The position numbers and the translations under genes were made by a program. 64,000 nucleotides of DNA from NCBI RefSeq assembly GCF_016804325.1, contig NZ_CP043627.1, forward strand, positions 6,159,501 through 6,223,500, read 5' to 3'. Below the pieces are notes generated by a model. That model saw nothing but the letters and a program-made list of their open reading frames with translations. It ran no database searches and had not been told where the DNA came from. The stretch is from Methylobacterium aquaticum (GTDB lineage Bacteria > Pseudomonadota > Alphaproteobacteria > Rhizobiales > Beijerinckiaceae). Below, piece by piece: positions 19,692 through 27,576 of this stretch. Positions within the stretch are counted from its first letter, which is position 1, and every line of letters starts with the position of its first letter.

Positions 19692-21479
19692 CTACTCGGC
19701 CGCCTCCAGCAGCATTTCGCTCGCCAGACCCTTCAGGGCTTCCGGCCCGCGGCGGGCGGTGTAGGCCTGGAAGGTCTCCTCCGGGCCGGTGCGGTGGGCG
19801 AGATAATCGTTGAGCAGGGCCTCGACCCGTCCGGGGCAGTCCTCGGCCTTCACGGCCTTCCAGATCTCGGTGCCGATCTTGGCCGCCTCGCCGAAGCCGC
19901 CGCCGACCACGATGTCGTAGCCCTCGACGGTGTCGCCCTCCTCGCTCACCGTCACCTTGGCGCCGATGAGGCCGATATCGCCGATGTAGTGCTGGGCGCA
20001 GGAATGATGGCAGCCGGTGAGGTGGACGTTGACCGGCACGTCGAGCCCCGGCACCGCCGCCTCGACGTGGTCGGCGATGAGCAACGCGTGGCCCTTGGTG
20101 TCGGCGGCGGCGAACTTGCAGCCGCGGTTGCCCGTGCAGGCGACGAGGCCGGCGCGGATGCTCGACGCCTTTGTGGACAGCCCGAGCGCCGCGACGCGGG
20201 CTTCGACTTCCGCCACACGATCGTCGGGCACGCCCGAGAACAGGAAGTTCTGCCACACGGTGAGGCGGATCTGGCCGTCGCCGCAATCCTGCGCGATCTT
20301 GGCGAGCGCTCGCATCTGGTCGGTGGTCATCTTGCCGACCGGCAGCACCACGCCGATCCAGTTGAGGCCCGGCTGGACCTGGGCATGGACGCCGACATGG
20401 GCGTAGCGGTCGAACCCGCCGCGGGGCTTCACGTGGGCGGGATCGACCCGCTCCAGCTTGCGGCCGAGCTTGTCTTCCACGGCAGCGAGGTACTTGTCGT
20501 AGCCCCAGGCATCGAGGACGTACTTCATCCGCGCCTTGTTGCGGTTGGTACGGTCGCCGTTCTCGATGAAGACCCGCAGGATCGCATCGGCGACGGCGTT
20601 GCATTCCTTCGGCCGCAGTACCACGCCGGTGTCGCGGGCGATGTCGCGGTGGCCGGTGATGCCGCCGAGCACGAGCCGCATCCAGATCCCGGGCTCGACG
20701 CCGGCGCCCTCCATGACCTCGACCGCCTGGAAGCCGATGTCGTTGGTCTCCTCCAGCACCGGCAGCACGCCGCCGCCGTCGAAGGCGACGTTGAACTTGC
20801 GCGGCAGGCCGAACAGCGAGCGGTCGTTGAGGATGTGGTTGTGCCAGGACTTGGCGAGCGGCCGGGTGTCGAGGAGTTCCTGGGCGTCGATGCCCGCCGT
20901 CGGCGAGCCGGTGACGTTGCGGATGTTATCCGCACCTGCGCCCCGGGCGGTGAGGCCGAGATCGATCAACCCGTCGAGGAAGGGCTGGCCGTGCTCAGGC
21001 GAGATCTGCCGCACCTGGAGGTTGGCGCGCGTCGTGACGTGGCTGTAGCCGCCGCCATGGGCGTCGGCGAGATCGGCGATGCCGGCGAACTGCCAGTGGT
21101 GCAGGATGCCGTTGGGGATGCGCAGGCGGCACATGTAGGAGTTCTGGGCCGGCGCGACCCAGAACAGGCCGTGATAGCGCCAGCGGAAATTGTCCTCGGG
21201 CTTCGGCGCCTTGCCGGTCTCGGCCTCGGCGATCAGCCGGTTGTGGCCGTCGAACGGGTTCTCGGCCCGCTTCCACTTCTCCTGGTCGGCGAGCTTGCCG
21301 CCGTTCTTCACGGTGCGGTCCTGCGCCTTGATGTGGATCGCGTCCGGCCCGGTCGGCTCGGCGGCGGGTGCAGGTGCAGCTCCGCCCCCGGCAAGGCCGC
21401 CGGTCATGCGGATCGCGGCGATGCCGTGGGAGAAGCCTTCGAGGTAGCGCTTCTGCTCGGCGTCGAAGTCGTCGGCCAT
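19692..21479 (-). CDS. nirA: Ferredoxin-type nitrite reductase (siroheme, [4Fe-4S])
   Basis: This 595-residue enzyme reduces nitrite to ammonium with six electrons. The cysteines that bind the coupled [4Fe-4S]/siroheme are Cys448 and Cys454 (CTGNRGCK) and Cys490 and Cys494 (LTGCHHSCAQHYIGDIGL), in the standard spacing. Two ferredoxin-like half domains and two NIR_SIR domains fit the length. The ATG at 21479 follows GAAGGAG. The similar sulfite reductase CysI is the main alternative, but the neighbours (nitrate transporter, nasA, siroheme synthase) point to nitrite. Confidence 0.9.
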   Translation of the reverse strand: MADDFDAEQKRYLEGFSHGIAAIRMTGGLAGGGAAPAPAAEPTGPDAIHIKAQDRTVKNGGKLADQEKWKRAENPFDGHNRLIAEAETGKAPKPEDNFRWRYHGLFWVAPAQNSYMCRLRIPNGILHHWQFAGIADLADAHGGGYSHVTTRANLQVRQISPEHGQPFLDGLIDLGLTARGAGADNIRNVTGSPTAGIDAQELLDTRPLAKSWHNHILNDRSLFGLPRKFNVAFDGGGVLPVLEETNDIGFQAVEVMEGAGVEPGIWMRLVLGGITGHRDIARDTGVVLRPKECNAVADAILRVFIENGDRTNRNKARMKYVLDAWGYDKYLAAVEDKLGRKLERVDPAHVKPRGGFDRYAHVGVHAQVQPGLNWIGVVLPVGKMTTDQMRALAKIAQDCGDGQIRLTVWQNFLFSGVPDDRVAEVEARVAALGLSTKASSIRAGLVACTGNRGCKFAAADTKGHALLIADHVEAAVPGLDVPVNVHLTGCHHSCAQHYIGDIGLIGAKVTVSEEGDTVEGYDIVVGGGFGEAAKIGTEIWKAVKAEDCPGRVEALLNDYLAHRTGPEETFQAYTARRGPEALKGLASEMLLEAAE

Positions 21480-21490
21480 CGCGGGCTCCT

Positions 21491-22708
21491 TCACGCTGCG
21501 AGGGGTTGGGGGGCGGGACGCCCGAACATCAGGTCGTCCCGGTCGTCGGAACCGATGGTGTCGCCGGTGCGGATCAGGGTCTTGCACCAGCCCTGCTCGG
21601 CGACGTCGCCGACGAAGACCGCGCCGATCAGCCGGTCGCCGTCGATCACGAGCTTGCGGTAGAGGCCGGCCGCCGGGTCGCTCCAGGTCACGGCTTGCGC
21701 GCCATCGGGCACCTCGACCGCGCCGGCGGAGAAGACCGGGAGCCCCGAGACCTTCAGGCTGGTCGCGAGCGAGGTGCCGGCATAGGCCGCCTCGACGCCG
21801 CAGAGATGGCGGGCCAGCACCTCGGCCTGCTCGTAGGCCGGCTCGACGAGGCCGTAGGTCTGGCCCCGGTGCTCCGCACATTCACCCAGGGCGTAGATGC
21901 CCGGGACCGAGGTCGCCATCGTATCGTCGACCCGGATGCCGCGGCCGATGGCGAGGCCGGCATTGGCCGCGAGCGCCGTCGAGGGGCGCACGCCGACCGA
22001 CATCACCACGAGGTCGGCCGGCAGCACCGTGCCGTCCGAGAGAACCAGGCGCTCGACCCGGCCGTCGCCCTCGACCGCCGCGGTGTCGGCGTTCAGCATC
22101 ACCCGGACCCCGCGGGCCTCCATCGCCTCGCGCACCAGATTGGCGGCGGCGTGGTCGAGCTGGCGCTCCATCAGCCGGTCCATGACGTGCAACAGCGTGG
22201 TGTCGACGCCGAGCCGCGCCAGCCCCACCGCCGCCTCGAGCCCGAGGAGCCCGCCGCCGATCACGATGGCCTTGGCCCCCGTCACCGCCGCCCGGCGGAT
22301 CGCCGCCACGTCGGCGAGATCCCGGAAGGTGATGACGCCCGGAAGATCCATGCCGGGCTTCGGCAGCCGGATCGGCACCGAGCCGACGGCGAGCACCAGC
22401 TTGTCGTAAGGGACCACCAGCCCCTCGCCGACCCGGACGATGCGCTCGTCCGTGTCGATCGCGGTGGCCGGCGCGCCGGTGACGAGGGTGATGCCGTGCT
22501 CGGCGTACCAGTCGAGCCCGCGGAAGGTGCAGGCCGCCTCGTCGACCTCGCCGCCGAGCAGCGAGGACAAGAGCACCCGGTTATAGGCCGCCACCGGCTC
22601 CGCGCCGATGCAGGTCACGGCGTGGCGGCCGGGGGCGGCCTCGCTCAGCCGCTCCAGGAAGCGGAGCGAGGCCATGCCGTTGCCGATGACGACGAGGCGG
22701 TCAGCCAT
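21491..22708 (-). CDS. NAD(P)/FAD oxidoreductase like the N-terminal part of NirB
   Basis: This 405-residue flavoprotein has two Rossmann folds: RLVVIGNGMASLRFLERL for FAD at the N-terminus and AIVIGGGLLGLEAAVGLARL for NAD(P)H at about residue 155. It matches the N-terminal module of the NADH-nitrite reductase large subunit NirB but lacks NirB's Fe-S and siroheme modules, which here are supplied by separate nirA. The family also contains nitrate reductase electron-transfer subunits (NasB/NasC type) and rubredoxin reductases. It lies 11 bases from nirA and 5 bases from the ABC ATPase gene, so it is firmly in the operon and probably feeds electrons to NasA or NirA. Confidence 0.85.
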   Translation of the reverse strand: MADRLVVIGNGMASLRFLERLSEAAPGRHAVTCIGAEPVAAYNRVLLSSLLGGEVDEAACTFRGLDWYAEHGITLVTGAPATAIDTDERIVRVGEGLVVPYDKLVLAVGSVPIRLPKPGMDLPGVITFRDLADVAAIRRAAVTGAKAIVIGGGLLGLEAAVGLARLGVDTTLLHVMDRLMERQLDHAAANLVREAMEARGVRVMLNADTAAVEGDGRVERLVLSDGTVLPADLVVMSVGVRPSTALAANAGLAIGRGIRVDDTMATSVPGIYALGECAEHRGQTYGLVEPAYEQAEVLARHLCGVEAAYAGTSLATSLKVSGLPVFSAGAVEVPDGAQAVTWSDPAAGLYRKLVIDGDRLIGAVFVGDVAEQGWCKTLIRTGDTIGSDDRDDLMFGRPAPQPLAA

Positions 22709-22713
22709 GGGCG

Positions 22714-23508
22714 TCAGGCCGCGATCGCGGGTTTGGCATGGCGGGCATAGAGGAATTCCAGCACCTCGGCCCGGGCATGGGTGTAGGTCGGATCCTCGAC
22801 GAGTTCGAGGCGCTTGCGCGGCCGGGCGAGCGGCACCGACAGCACCTCGCCGATCGTGGCGGAGGGCCCGTTCGTCATCATGACGATCCGGTCGGAGAGC
22901 AGCACCGCCTCGTCGACGTCGTGGGTGATCATGATGACGGTGTTCTTCAGCCGCAGGTGGATCTCCATCAGCTGATCCTGCAGGTGCGCCCGGGTCAGGG
23001 CGTCGAGGGCGCCGAAGGGCTCGTCCATCAGCAGGACCTTCGGCTCCATGGCGAGGGCCCGGGCGATGCCGACGCGCTGCTTCATGCCGCCGGAGATCTC
23101 GTGCGGGCGCTTCTCGGCGGCGTGGGTCATGTTGACGAGCGCGAGGTTGTGCTCGATCCAGTCGCGGCGTTCCGCCCGGCTCTTCTTCGACTTCAGCACC
23201 TTGTCGACGGCGAGCGCCACGTTCTCGCGCACCGTCAGCCAGGGCAGGAGCGAGTGGTTCTGGAACACCACCGCCCGCTCGGGGCCGGGGCTGTTCACCT
23301 CCTTGCCGTCGAGGAGGACGCCGCCGGTGGAGGCCTTGAGCAAGCCCGCCACGATGTTGAGCACGGTCGACTTGCCGCAACCGGAATGGCCGATCAGCGA
23401 GACGAACTCGCCCTTGTCGATCTTCAGGTCGACGTCGCGCAAGACTTCCGTGGTGCGCCCGGACCGGGTGAAGCTGATGCCGACCTGTTCGAGGCTGAGA
23501 TGGGTCAT
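22714..23508 (-). CDS. nrtC: Nitrate/nitrite ABC transporter ATP-binding protein
   Basis: This 264-residue ATPase powers nitrate uptake. Walker A is GHSGCGKST, the signature is ISGGMKQRVGIARALAM, and Walker B is VLLMDEPFGALDALTR with the downstream HDVDEAV switch His. It belongs to the taurine/nitrate group and lacks the extra solute-binding domain fused to cyanobacterial NrtC, so it is closer to NrtD or NasD. The start has a GGGAGG site. Confidence 0.9.
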   Translation of the reverse strand: MTHLSLEQVGISFTRSGRTTEVLRDVDLKIDKGEFVSLIGHSGCGKSTVLNIVAGLLKASTGGVLLDGKEVNSPGPERAVVFQNHSLLPWLTVRENVALAVDKVLKSKKSRAERRDWIEHNLALVNMTHAAEKRPHEISGGMKQRVGIARALAMEPKVLLMDEPFGALDALTRAHLQDQLMEIHLRLKNTVIMITHDVDEAVLLSDRIVMMTNGPSATIGEVLSVPLARPRKRLELVEDPTYTHARAEVLEFLYARHAKPAIAA

Positions 23509-23520
23509 GACGGGCCTCCC

Positions 23521-24381
23521 TCAGGCCGTGGCGGTGCCGCGGGTGACGAGATGGCCGAGGCCGGCGACGAGGCGGTCGAGCACGAAGCCGATCACCCCGA
23601 CATAGACCAGGGCCACGATGATCTCGCTGATGTGCGAGGAGTTCCAGGCGTCCCAGATGAAGAAGCCGATGCCGACGCCGCCGATCAGCATCTCGGCCGC
23701 CACGATGGCGAGCCAGGACAGGCCGACGCCGATGCGAAGACCGGTGAAGATGTACGGCGCGGCCGAGGGCAGCATCACCTTGGCGAAGAACTCGAAGGCG
23801 TTGAGGCGCAAGACCGCGGCGACGTTGCGATAGTCCTGCGGGATGTTGCGGATGCCGACCGCGGTATTGATGATGATCGGCCAGATCGAGGTGATGAAGA
23901 TCACGAAGATCGCCGAGGGCTGGCCGTCCCGGAAGGCGGCGAGCGAGAGCGGCAGCCAGGCGAGCGGCGGGATGGTGCGCAGAACCTGGAAGATCGGGTC
24001 GAGCCCGCGCATCGCCCATTCCGACTGGCCGACGAGGGTACCGAGCATCACGCCGGCGACGACAGCCAGGGTGAAGCCCAAGGCCACGCGCTGGAGGCTG
24101 GCGGTGATGTGCCAGAACAACCCCTTGTCGGTGCCGCCATTGTCGTAGAACGGGTGGGCGATGATCTCCCACGCCTCCGTGACGACGCGCGAGGGCGGCG
24201 GCAGGCCGGCGCCGGGGCGCTGGCACAGGACCTCCCAGAGCAGCAGGAACACCGCCAGCACGACGAGCGGCGGCACGATCCGCAACGCCAGGCCTTTCAG
24301 GGCGGCGCGGGTGACGAGAGGGGCTTTCGCCCCCTCCGCCTTGGCGGCGACGACGCGCCCGAGGGTGGTTCCGAGAGCCAT
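23521..24381 (-). CDS. nrtB: Nitrate ABC transporter permease
   Basis: This 286-residue inner-membrane protein has about six transmembrane helices and the binding-protein-dependent permease loop (AFEFFAKVMLPSAAPYIFTGLR). The motifs RTIPPLAWLPLSL and SIWPIIINTAVGI are typical of NrtB. The start ATG overlaps the nrtA stop by one base (TGATG), indicating translational coupling, and the ATPase gene follows after 12 bases. Confidence 0.92.
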   Translation of the reverse strand: MALGTTLGRVVAAKAEGAKAPLVTRAALKGLALRIVPPLVVLAVFLLLWEVLCQRPGAGLPPPSRVVTEAWEIIAHPFYDNGGTDKGLFWHITASLQRVALGFTLAVVAGVMLGTLVGQSEWAMRGLDPIFQVLRTIPPLAWLPLSLAAFRDGQPSAIFVIFITSIWPIIINTAVGIRNIPQDYRNVAAVLRLNAFEFFAKVMLPSAAPYIFTGLRIGVGLSWLAIVAAEMLIGGVGIGFFIWDAWNSSHISEIIVALVYVGVIGFVLDRLVAGLGHLVTRGTATA

Positions 24382-25667
24382 CACGCGACCTTCTTGATGC
24401 CGAGGCTGTTGAGGTAGGCGGCGGGATCCGCCGGATCGAAGACCTTGCCGTCGAAGAAGGTCTCCTTGCCGCGCGAGGTCGAGGCGGGAGCCGTCACGCC
24501 CATGCCCTTCGCCACCTCGCGCCAGATGTCCTCGCGGTTCACCTTCTCGATGAGGGCCTTGGTGTCGGTCTGGGGATCGAACTTGCCCCAGCGGATGTCC
24601 TCGGTGAGGAACCAGAGGTCGTGCGACTTGTACGGGTACGAGGCGTTGTCGGCCCAGTACTTCATGATGTGCGGGCTGTTGGCGACCTTGCGGCCGTCGC
24701 CGTAATCGAACTCGCCCTTCATCCGCTTGACCACGTCGGTGGCCGGGACGTTGATCCACTGGCGCTTGGCGACGATGCCGGCGAGCTCGTCGCGGTTCTC
24801 CGGCTTGTCGCACCAGGCTTGCGCCTCCATCACGGCGGCGAGCAGGGCCTTGGCGGCATTCGGGTACTTGTCGACCCAGGAGGCGCGCATGCCGAGCGCC
24901 TTTTCCGGGTGGTCCTTCCACAATTCGCCGGTGGTCAGCGCGGTGTAGCCGATGCCCTGCGTGATCAGCTGCTCGTTCCACGGCTCGCAGACGCAGAAGC
25001 AATCCATCGTGCCGACCTTCATGTTCGCCACCATCTGGGGCGGCGGCACGACGATGGTCTCGATGTCCTTGTCGGGGTCGATGCCGCCGGCGGCGAGCCA
25101 GTAGCGGATCCAGAGGTCGTGGGTGCCGCCCGGGAAGGTCATCGCCGCCTTCACCGACTTGCCCGACGCCTTCTTGCGCTCCAGAGCCGCCTTGAAGGGC
25201 TTAGCGTCGAGGGCGACCTTGTCGCCCATATGCTCCTTGGCGACCGAGATGCACTGGCCGGCGAGGTTGAGCCGGGCCAGGATGTACATCGGCACGGGAA
25301 CGTTGTTCTGCGTCACCCGGCCGGCGCTGATCAGGTAGGGCATCGGGGTCAGGATGTGGGCCCCGTCGATGCCGTTGCCCTCGGAGCCGAGCACCAGGTT
25401 GTCGCGGGTGGTGCCCCAGGAGGCCTGCTTCAGCACCTCGACGTCCGGCATGCCGTGACGCGCAAAGATCCCCTTCTCCTTGGCGACGAAGAGGGGGGCG
25501 GCGTCGGTGAGCGCGATGAAGCCGAGCTTGGCGCCCTTCACCTCGGGTCCGGCTCCTTGCGCGAAGGCGCCGCCCGGCAGGGCGACGCGGCCGGCTGCCG
25601 CCAGCGACAGGGCGCCGGCCGCCCCCTTGAGGAGGCCGCGACGCGTGGTGTGCTCAACGCTGCTCAT
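24381..25667 (-). CDS. nrtA: Nitrate ABC transporter substrate-binding protein (Tat-exported)
   Basis: This 428-residue protein is the periplasmic nitrate binder of the NrtA/CmpA type. It begins MSSVEHTTRRGLLKGAAGAL, a twin-arginine signal, then VKGAKLGFIALTDAAPLFVA. Typical stretches are GMPDVEVLKQASWGTTRDN and FCVCEPWNEQL. The ATG at 25667 has a GGAGA site. The related sensor NasS has no signal peptide, so this is the transporter component. It is the first gene behind the sigma-54 promoter and ANTAR-like leader. Confidence 0.92.
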   Translation of the reverse strand: MSSVEHTTRRGLLKGAAGALSLAAAGRVALPGGAFAQGAGPEVKGAKLGFIALTDAAPLFVAKEKGIFARHGMPDVEVLKQASWGTTRDNLVLGSEGNGIDGAHILTPMPYLISAGRVTQNNVPVPMYILARLNLAGQCISVAKEHMGDKVALDAKPFKAALERKKASGKSVKAAMTFPGGTHDLWIRYWLAAGGIDPDKDIETIVVPPPQMVANMKVGTMDCFCVCEPWNEQLITQGIGYTALTTGELWKDHPEKALGMRASWVDKYPNAAKALLAAVMEAQAWCDKPENRDELAGIVAKRQWINVPATDVVKRMKGEFDYGDGRKVANSPHIMKYWADNASYPYKSHDLWFLTEDIRWGKFDPQTDTKALIEKVNREDIWREVAKGMGVTAPASTSRGKETFFDGKVFDPADPAAYLNSLGIKKVA

Positions 25668-25724
25668 CGATTCTCCACCCTCAAGCCGCCGCGCCACCCT
25701 GGCGCGAACTCCGGTGCCGAACGC

Positions 25725-25830
25725 AAAAAACCGCTGCCCAAGGTCTTCCGCCGGCCGCGCGGTTGCGGGCCCACAGGGGAACTCGGGTCAGCGGCTCTGC
25801 TGACGGTCGGTGCCCGTCGACGCTGACGGA
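25725..25830 (-). promoter_or_regulatory. Leader with two hexaloop hairpins and overlapping terminator (probable NasT/ANTAR target)
   Basis: Reading the minus strand 5' to 3': hairpin P1 (25830-25813) has stem UCCGUC/GACGGG and loop AGCGUC; after eight bases hairpin P2 (25804-25787) has stem GUCAGC/GCUGAC and loop AGAGCC. Both loops have six bases with A at position 1 and G at position 4, the signature of ANTAR-protein targets. The 3' strand of P2 also pairs, as CCGCUGACCC (25794-25785), with GGGCAGCGG (25739-25731), and six U follow (25730-25725), giving an intrinsic terminator that excludes P2. Binding of NasT would therefore permit readthrough into nrtA. A nasT gene is not in this window. 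Confidence 0.8.
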
Positions 25831-25843
25831 CATGGAGGAAGAG

Positions 25844-25860
25844 AGCAGGTTCCGTGCCAA
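25844..25860 (-). promoter_or_regulatory. Sigma-54 (RpoN) promoter of the nitrate cluster
   Basis: The minus strand reads TTGGCACGGAACCTGCT, close to the consensus TGGCACG-N4-TTGCW, with the invariant GG and GC exactly ten bases apart. Transcription would start near 25833, just before hairpin P1, and leave a leader of about 165 bases to nrtA. Nitrogen control through NtrC is the usual partner, but I did not identify NtrC sites. Confidence 0.85.
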
Positions 25861-26347
25861 CTGGCGCGGGGGCGATTTAAGTGCTTGGAATTGAAACGGT
25901 TCGCAGCTTGGCTAGACGCGGGACGGATCCGGCTTGGCCGGCCGGTGCAATGCACAAATGATAGGCTGGGCGGGTGGGGAAATGAGCAGAGAGGTGTGGC
26001 GCCTGGAAATTAGGCAAACGTGCACGAAGGCGCGCGTCAAACAGCACCCTGCGGGGGATGACCAGCGGACCACGATCCGCCCATGCCTGAACCATCGGCG
26101 GCTCCGGATTCCGGGCTCCGCTCCGGAATGAGGAGAGGACGGAAAGACCTTCGACCGATCGCACAGGCCCCCCCGTGACCGCGGGAGCCTTGTTTAGCGG
26201 TCGGTCGGTCGTTGATCGACCGATGCCTCGGGATGAGGTTGACGATGGGACCGACATCGTCGGCGAACCATCCCGCGGTACCGTGGGACGACAACCGGGT
26301 GCCGCCCGCGCCGCTCCGATGACCACGCTTCGTCACATCGCCGAGTG
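25861..26347. other. Intergenic region with repeat remnants
   Basis: No gene is supported here. It contains a decayed REP-like palindrome (about 26108-26132, GATTCCGGGCTCCGCTCCGGAATG region), and a stretch near 26195-26245 with repeated CGGTCGGT and a CCTCGGGATGAGGTT piece like the right end of the element at 17644-17790. Upstream activator sites for the sigma-54 promoter would be expected in the part nearest 25861-26050. Confidence 0.5.
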
Positions 26348-27168
26348 TCACATCGCCGAGGCGGCAGCCCCATGCGGCGCCTTCTTGTCGGCCGACTTGA
26401 TCGCCTTCCAGGCATTGGGCTGGGATACGAAGGCGCGGAGCGCCGCCACGTTCTGCGCGGCTTGCGCGGGGCCGAGGTCGCGGGTCAGCACCTGCTCGGC
26501 CTCGCCGAAGCGGCCCTGCAGGCCGAGCACCAGGGCGAGGTTCTGGCGCACCCGGCCGTCGGCGCGGGGATCGTTGCTCGCCTGGCGCAGCGTCGATTCC
26601 GCCTCCGGCAGGCGCCTGGCCAGCGCGTAGGACAGGCCGAGATTCGACATCACCGCCGGCTCGCCGGGACGATCTTGAGCGCCGCCTCGTAGTAGCGCTG
26701 CGCCTGGGCGTGGTCGCCCATCTGGTCGGCCACGGCGCCCTGCGCCGAGAGCACGCGCCAATCGGGATTGGCCGGCGAATGGGCGTTGCGCAGGACCTCC
26801 GCCGCCTCGCCGTAGCGGCCGACCTCGGCCAGGCTCTTGCCGTAGGCGGCGAGCACCGCCGGATTCTTCGGGTTGCGCAGCGCCGTCTGCTGCAACACCG
26901 CCGTGGCCTGGGCGCCCTGGTCGGTCGCCCGCAGGGCCTGGGCATAGGCCATGGCGGTGGCGATGTCGCCCGGATCCTTCTCGTAGCGCGTCGCGAGGCG
27001 CGCGATGTCGCGCCGGGCGGTGTCGGCGGGCGCGCTGGCATCGATCGAGCCGGTGGTGAGGGGCTGGCGCGACCAGCAGCCCGACGCCATCAAGGCCACC
27101 ACGCCGACGACGGCGAGCCGCCGCAGGGGGTTCGAGCGGCGGGGACGGGTCTCGACGGTCGCGGGCAT
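26348..27168 (-). pseudogene. TPR lipoprotein (TadD-like), interrupted by a one-base frameshift
   Basis: The protein begins MPATVETRPRRSNPLRRLAV and has a lipoprotein signal with lipobox ASGC. Several tetratricopeptide repeats follow (for example NPKNPAVLAAYGKSLAEVGR and NPDWRVLSAQGAVADQMGDH). The frame breaks at the minus-strand C-run 26668-26666: one more C joins ...AALKIVP to GEPAVMSNLGLSYALARR and yields 273 residues. Overall layout resembles TadD, the TPR lipoprotein of Tad pilus loci, but no other tad genes are nearby, so the role is uncertain. The start has a CTGGAG site. Confidence 0.75.
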
Positions 27169-27260
27169 CGGCCACTCCAGGGACGGGCCCGGGAGATGTG
27201 GCAAACCCGCTCCCGCGGCCCTCGTGACCCTGGTGATAGGTCGTTAACCCTAATCGCCCG

Positions 27261-27440
27261 TTAACGCCGCGGCGTGTCCGACGGGGTCGCCTTCGGGGCG
27301 GGCTCCGTCGCCCCGCCCCGGTCGGTGCCGGTGCCGTGGCGGCTCGGCGTCACCGGCTCGCCGTCATGACGGCTGCCGTCCTCGATGCCGATGGTCTCGC
27401 GCCGCTCCAGCGGGTTGATGGGCTTCGTCTCCTCGGTCAT
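27261..27440 (-). CDS. Small hydrophilic protein of unknown function
   Basis: This 59-residue protein (MTEETKPINPLERRETIGIE at its start) is charged and proline-rich with no hydrophobic segment, and is probably disordered. A strong AAGGAG site seven bases before the ATG supports that it is real. I do not recognise the family. It lies 92 bases upstream of the TPR lipoprotein gene on the same strand. Confidence 0.6.
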   Translation of the reverse strand: MTEETKPINPLERRETIGIEDGSRHDGEPVTPSRHGTGTDRGGATEPAPKATPSDTPRR

Positions 27441-27576
27441 GGCTTTCTCCTTCGATGGGCCAACCTGGTCCGGGGTGACGCCGCATGGCCGCGGGGGTTC
27501 CCGGAGGCGGGCCGGCATTGACAACCGCCCCGTCTTGGCTCCCCCTCCGGCCGTTGTCGTTGCGTTGAAGGAAGGG

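Noticed and set aside
24381..25667. NasS nitrate sensor
   Set aside because: The protein has a twin-arginine export signal and is coupled to the permease and ATPase genes, which fits NrtA; NasS is cytoplasmic.
27240..27268. CtrA binding site (two TTAAC motifs)
   Set aside because: The spacing is not TTAA-N7-TTAA and the position is downstream of a gene end; single TTAAC motifs near 62126 and 63508 are likewise insufficient.
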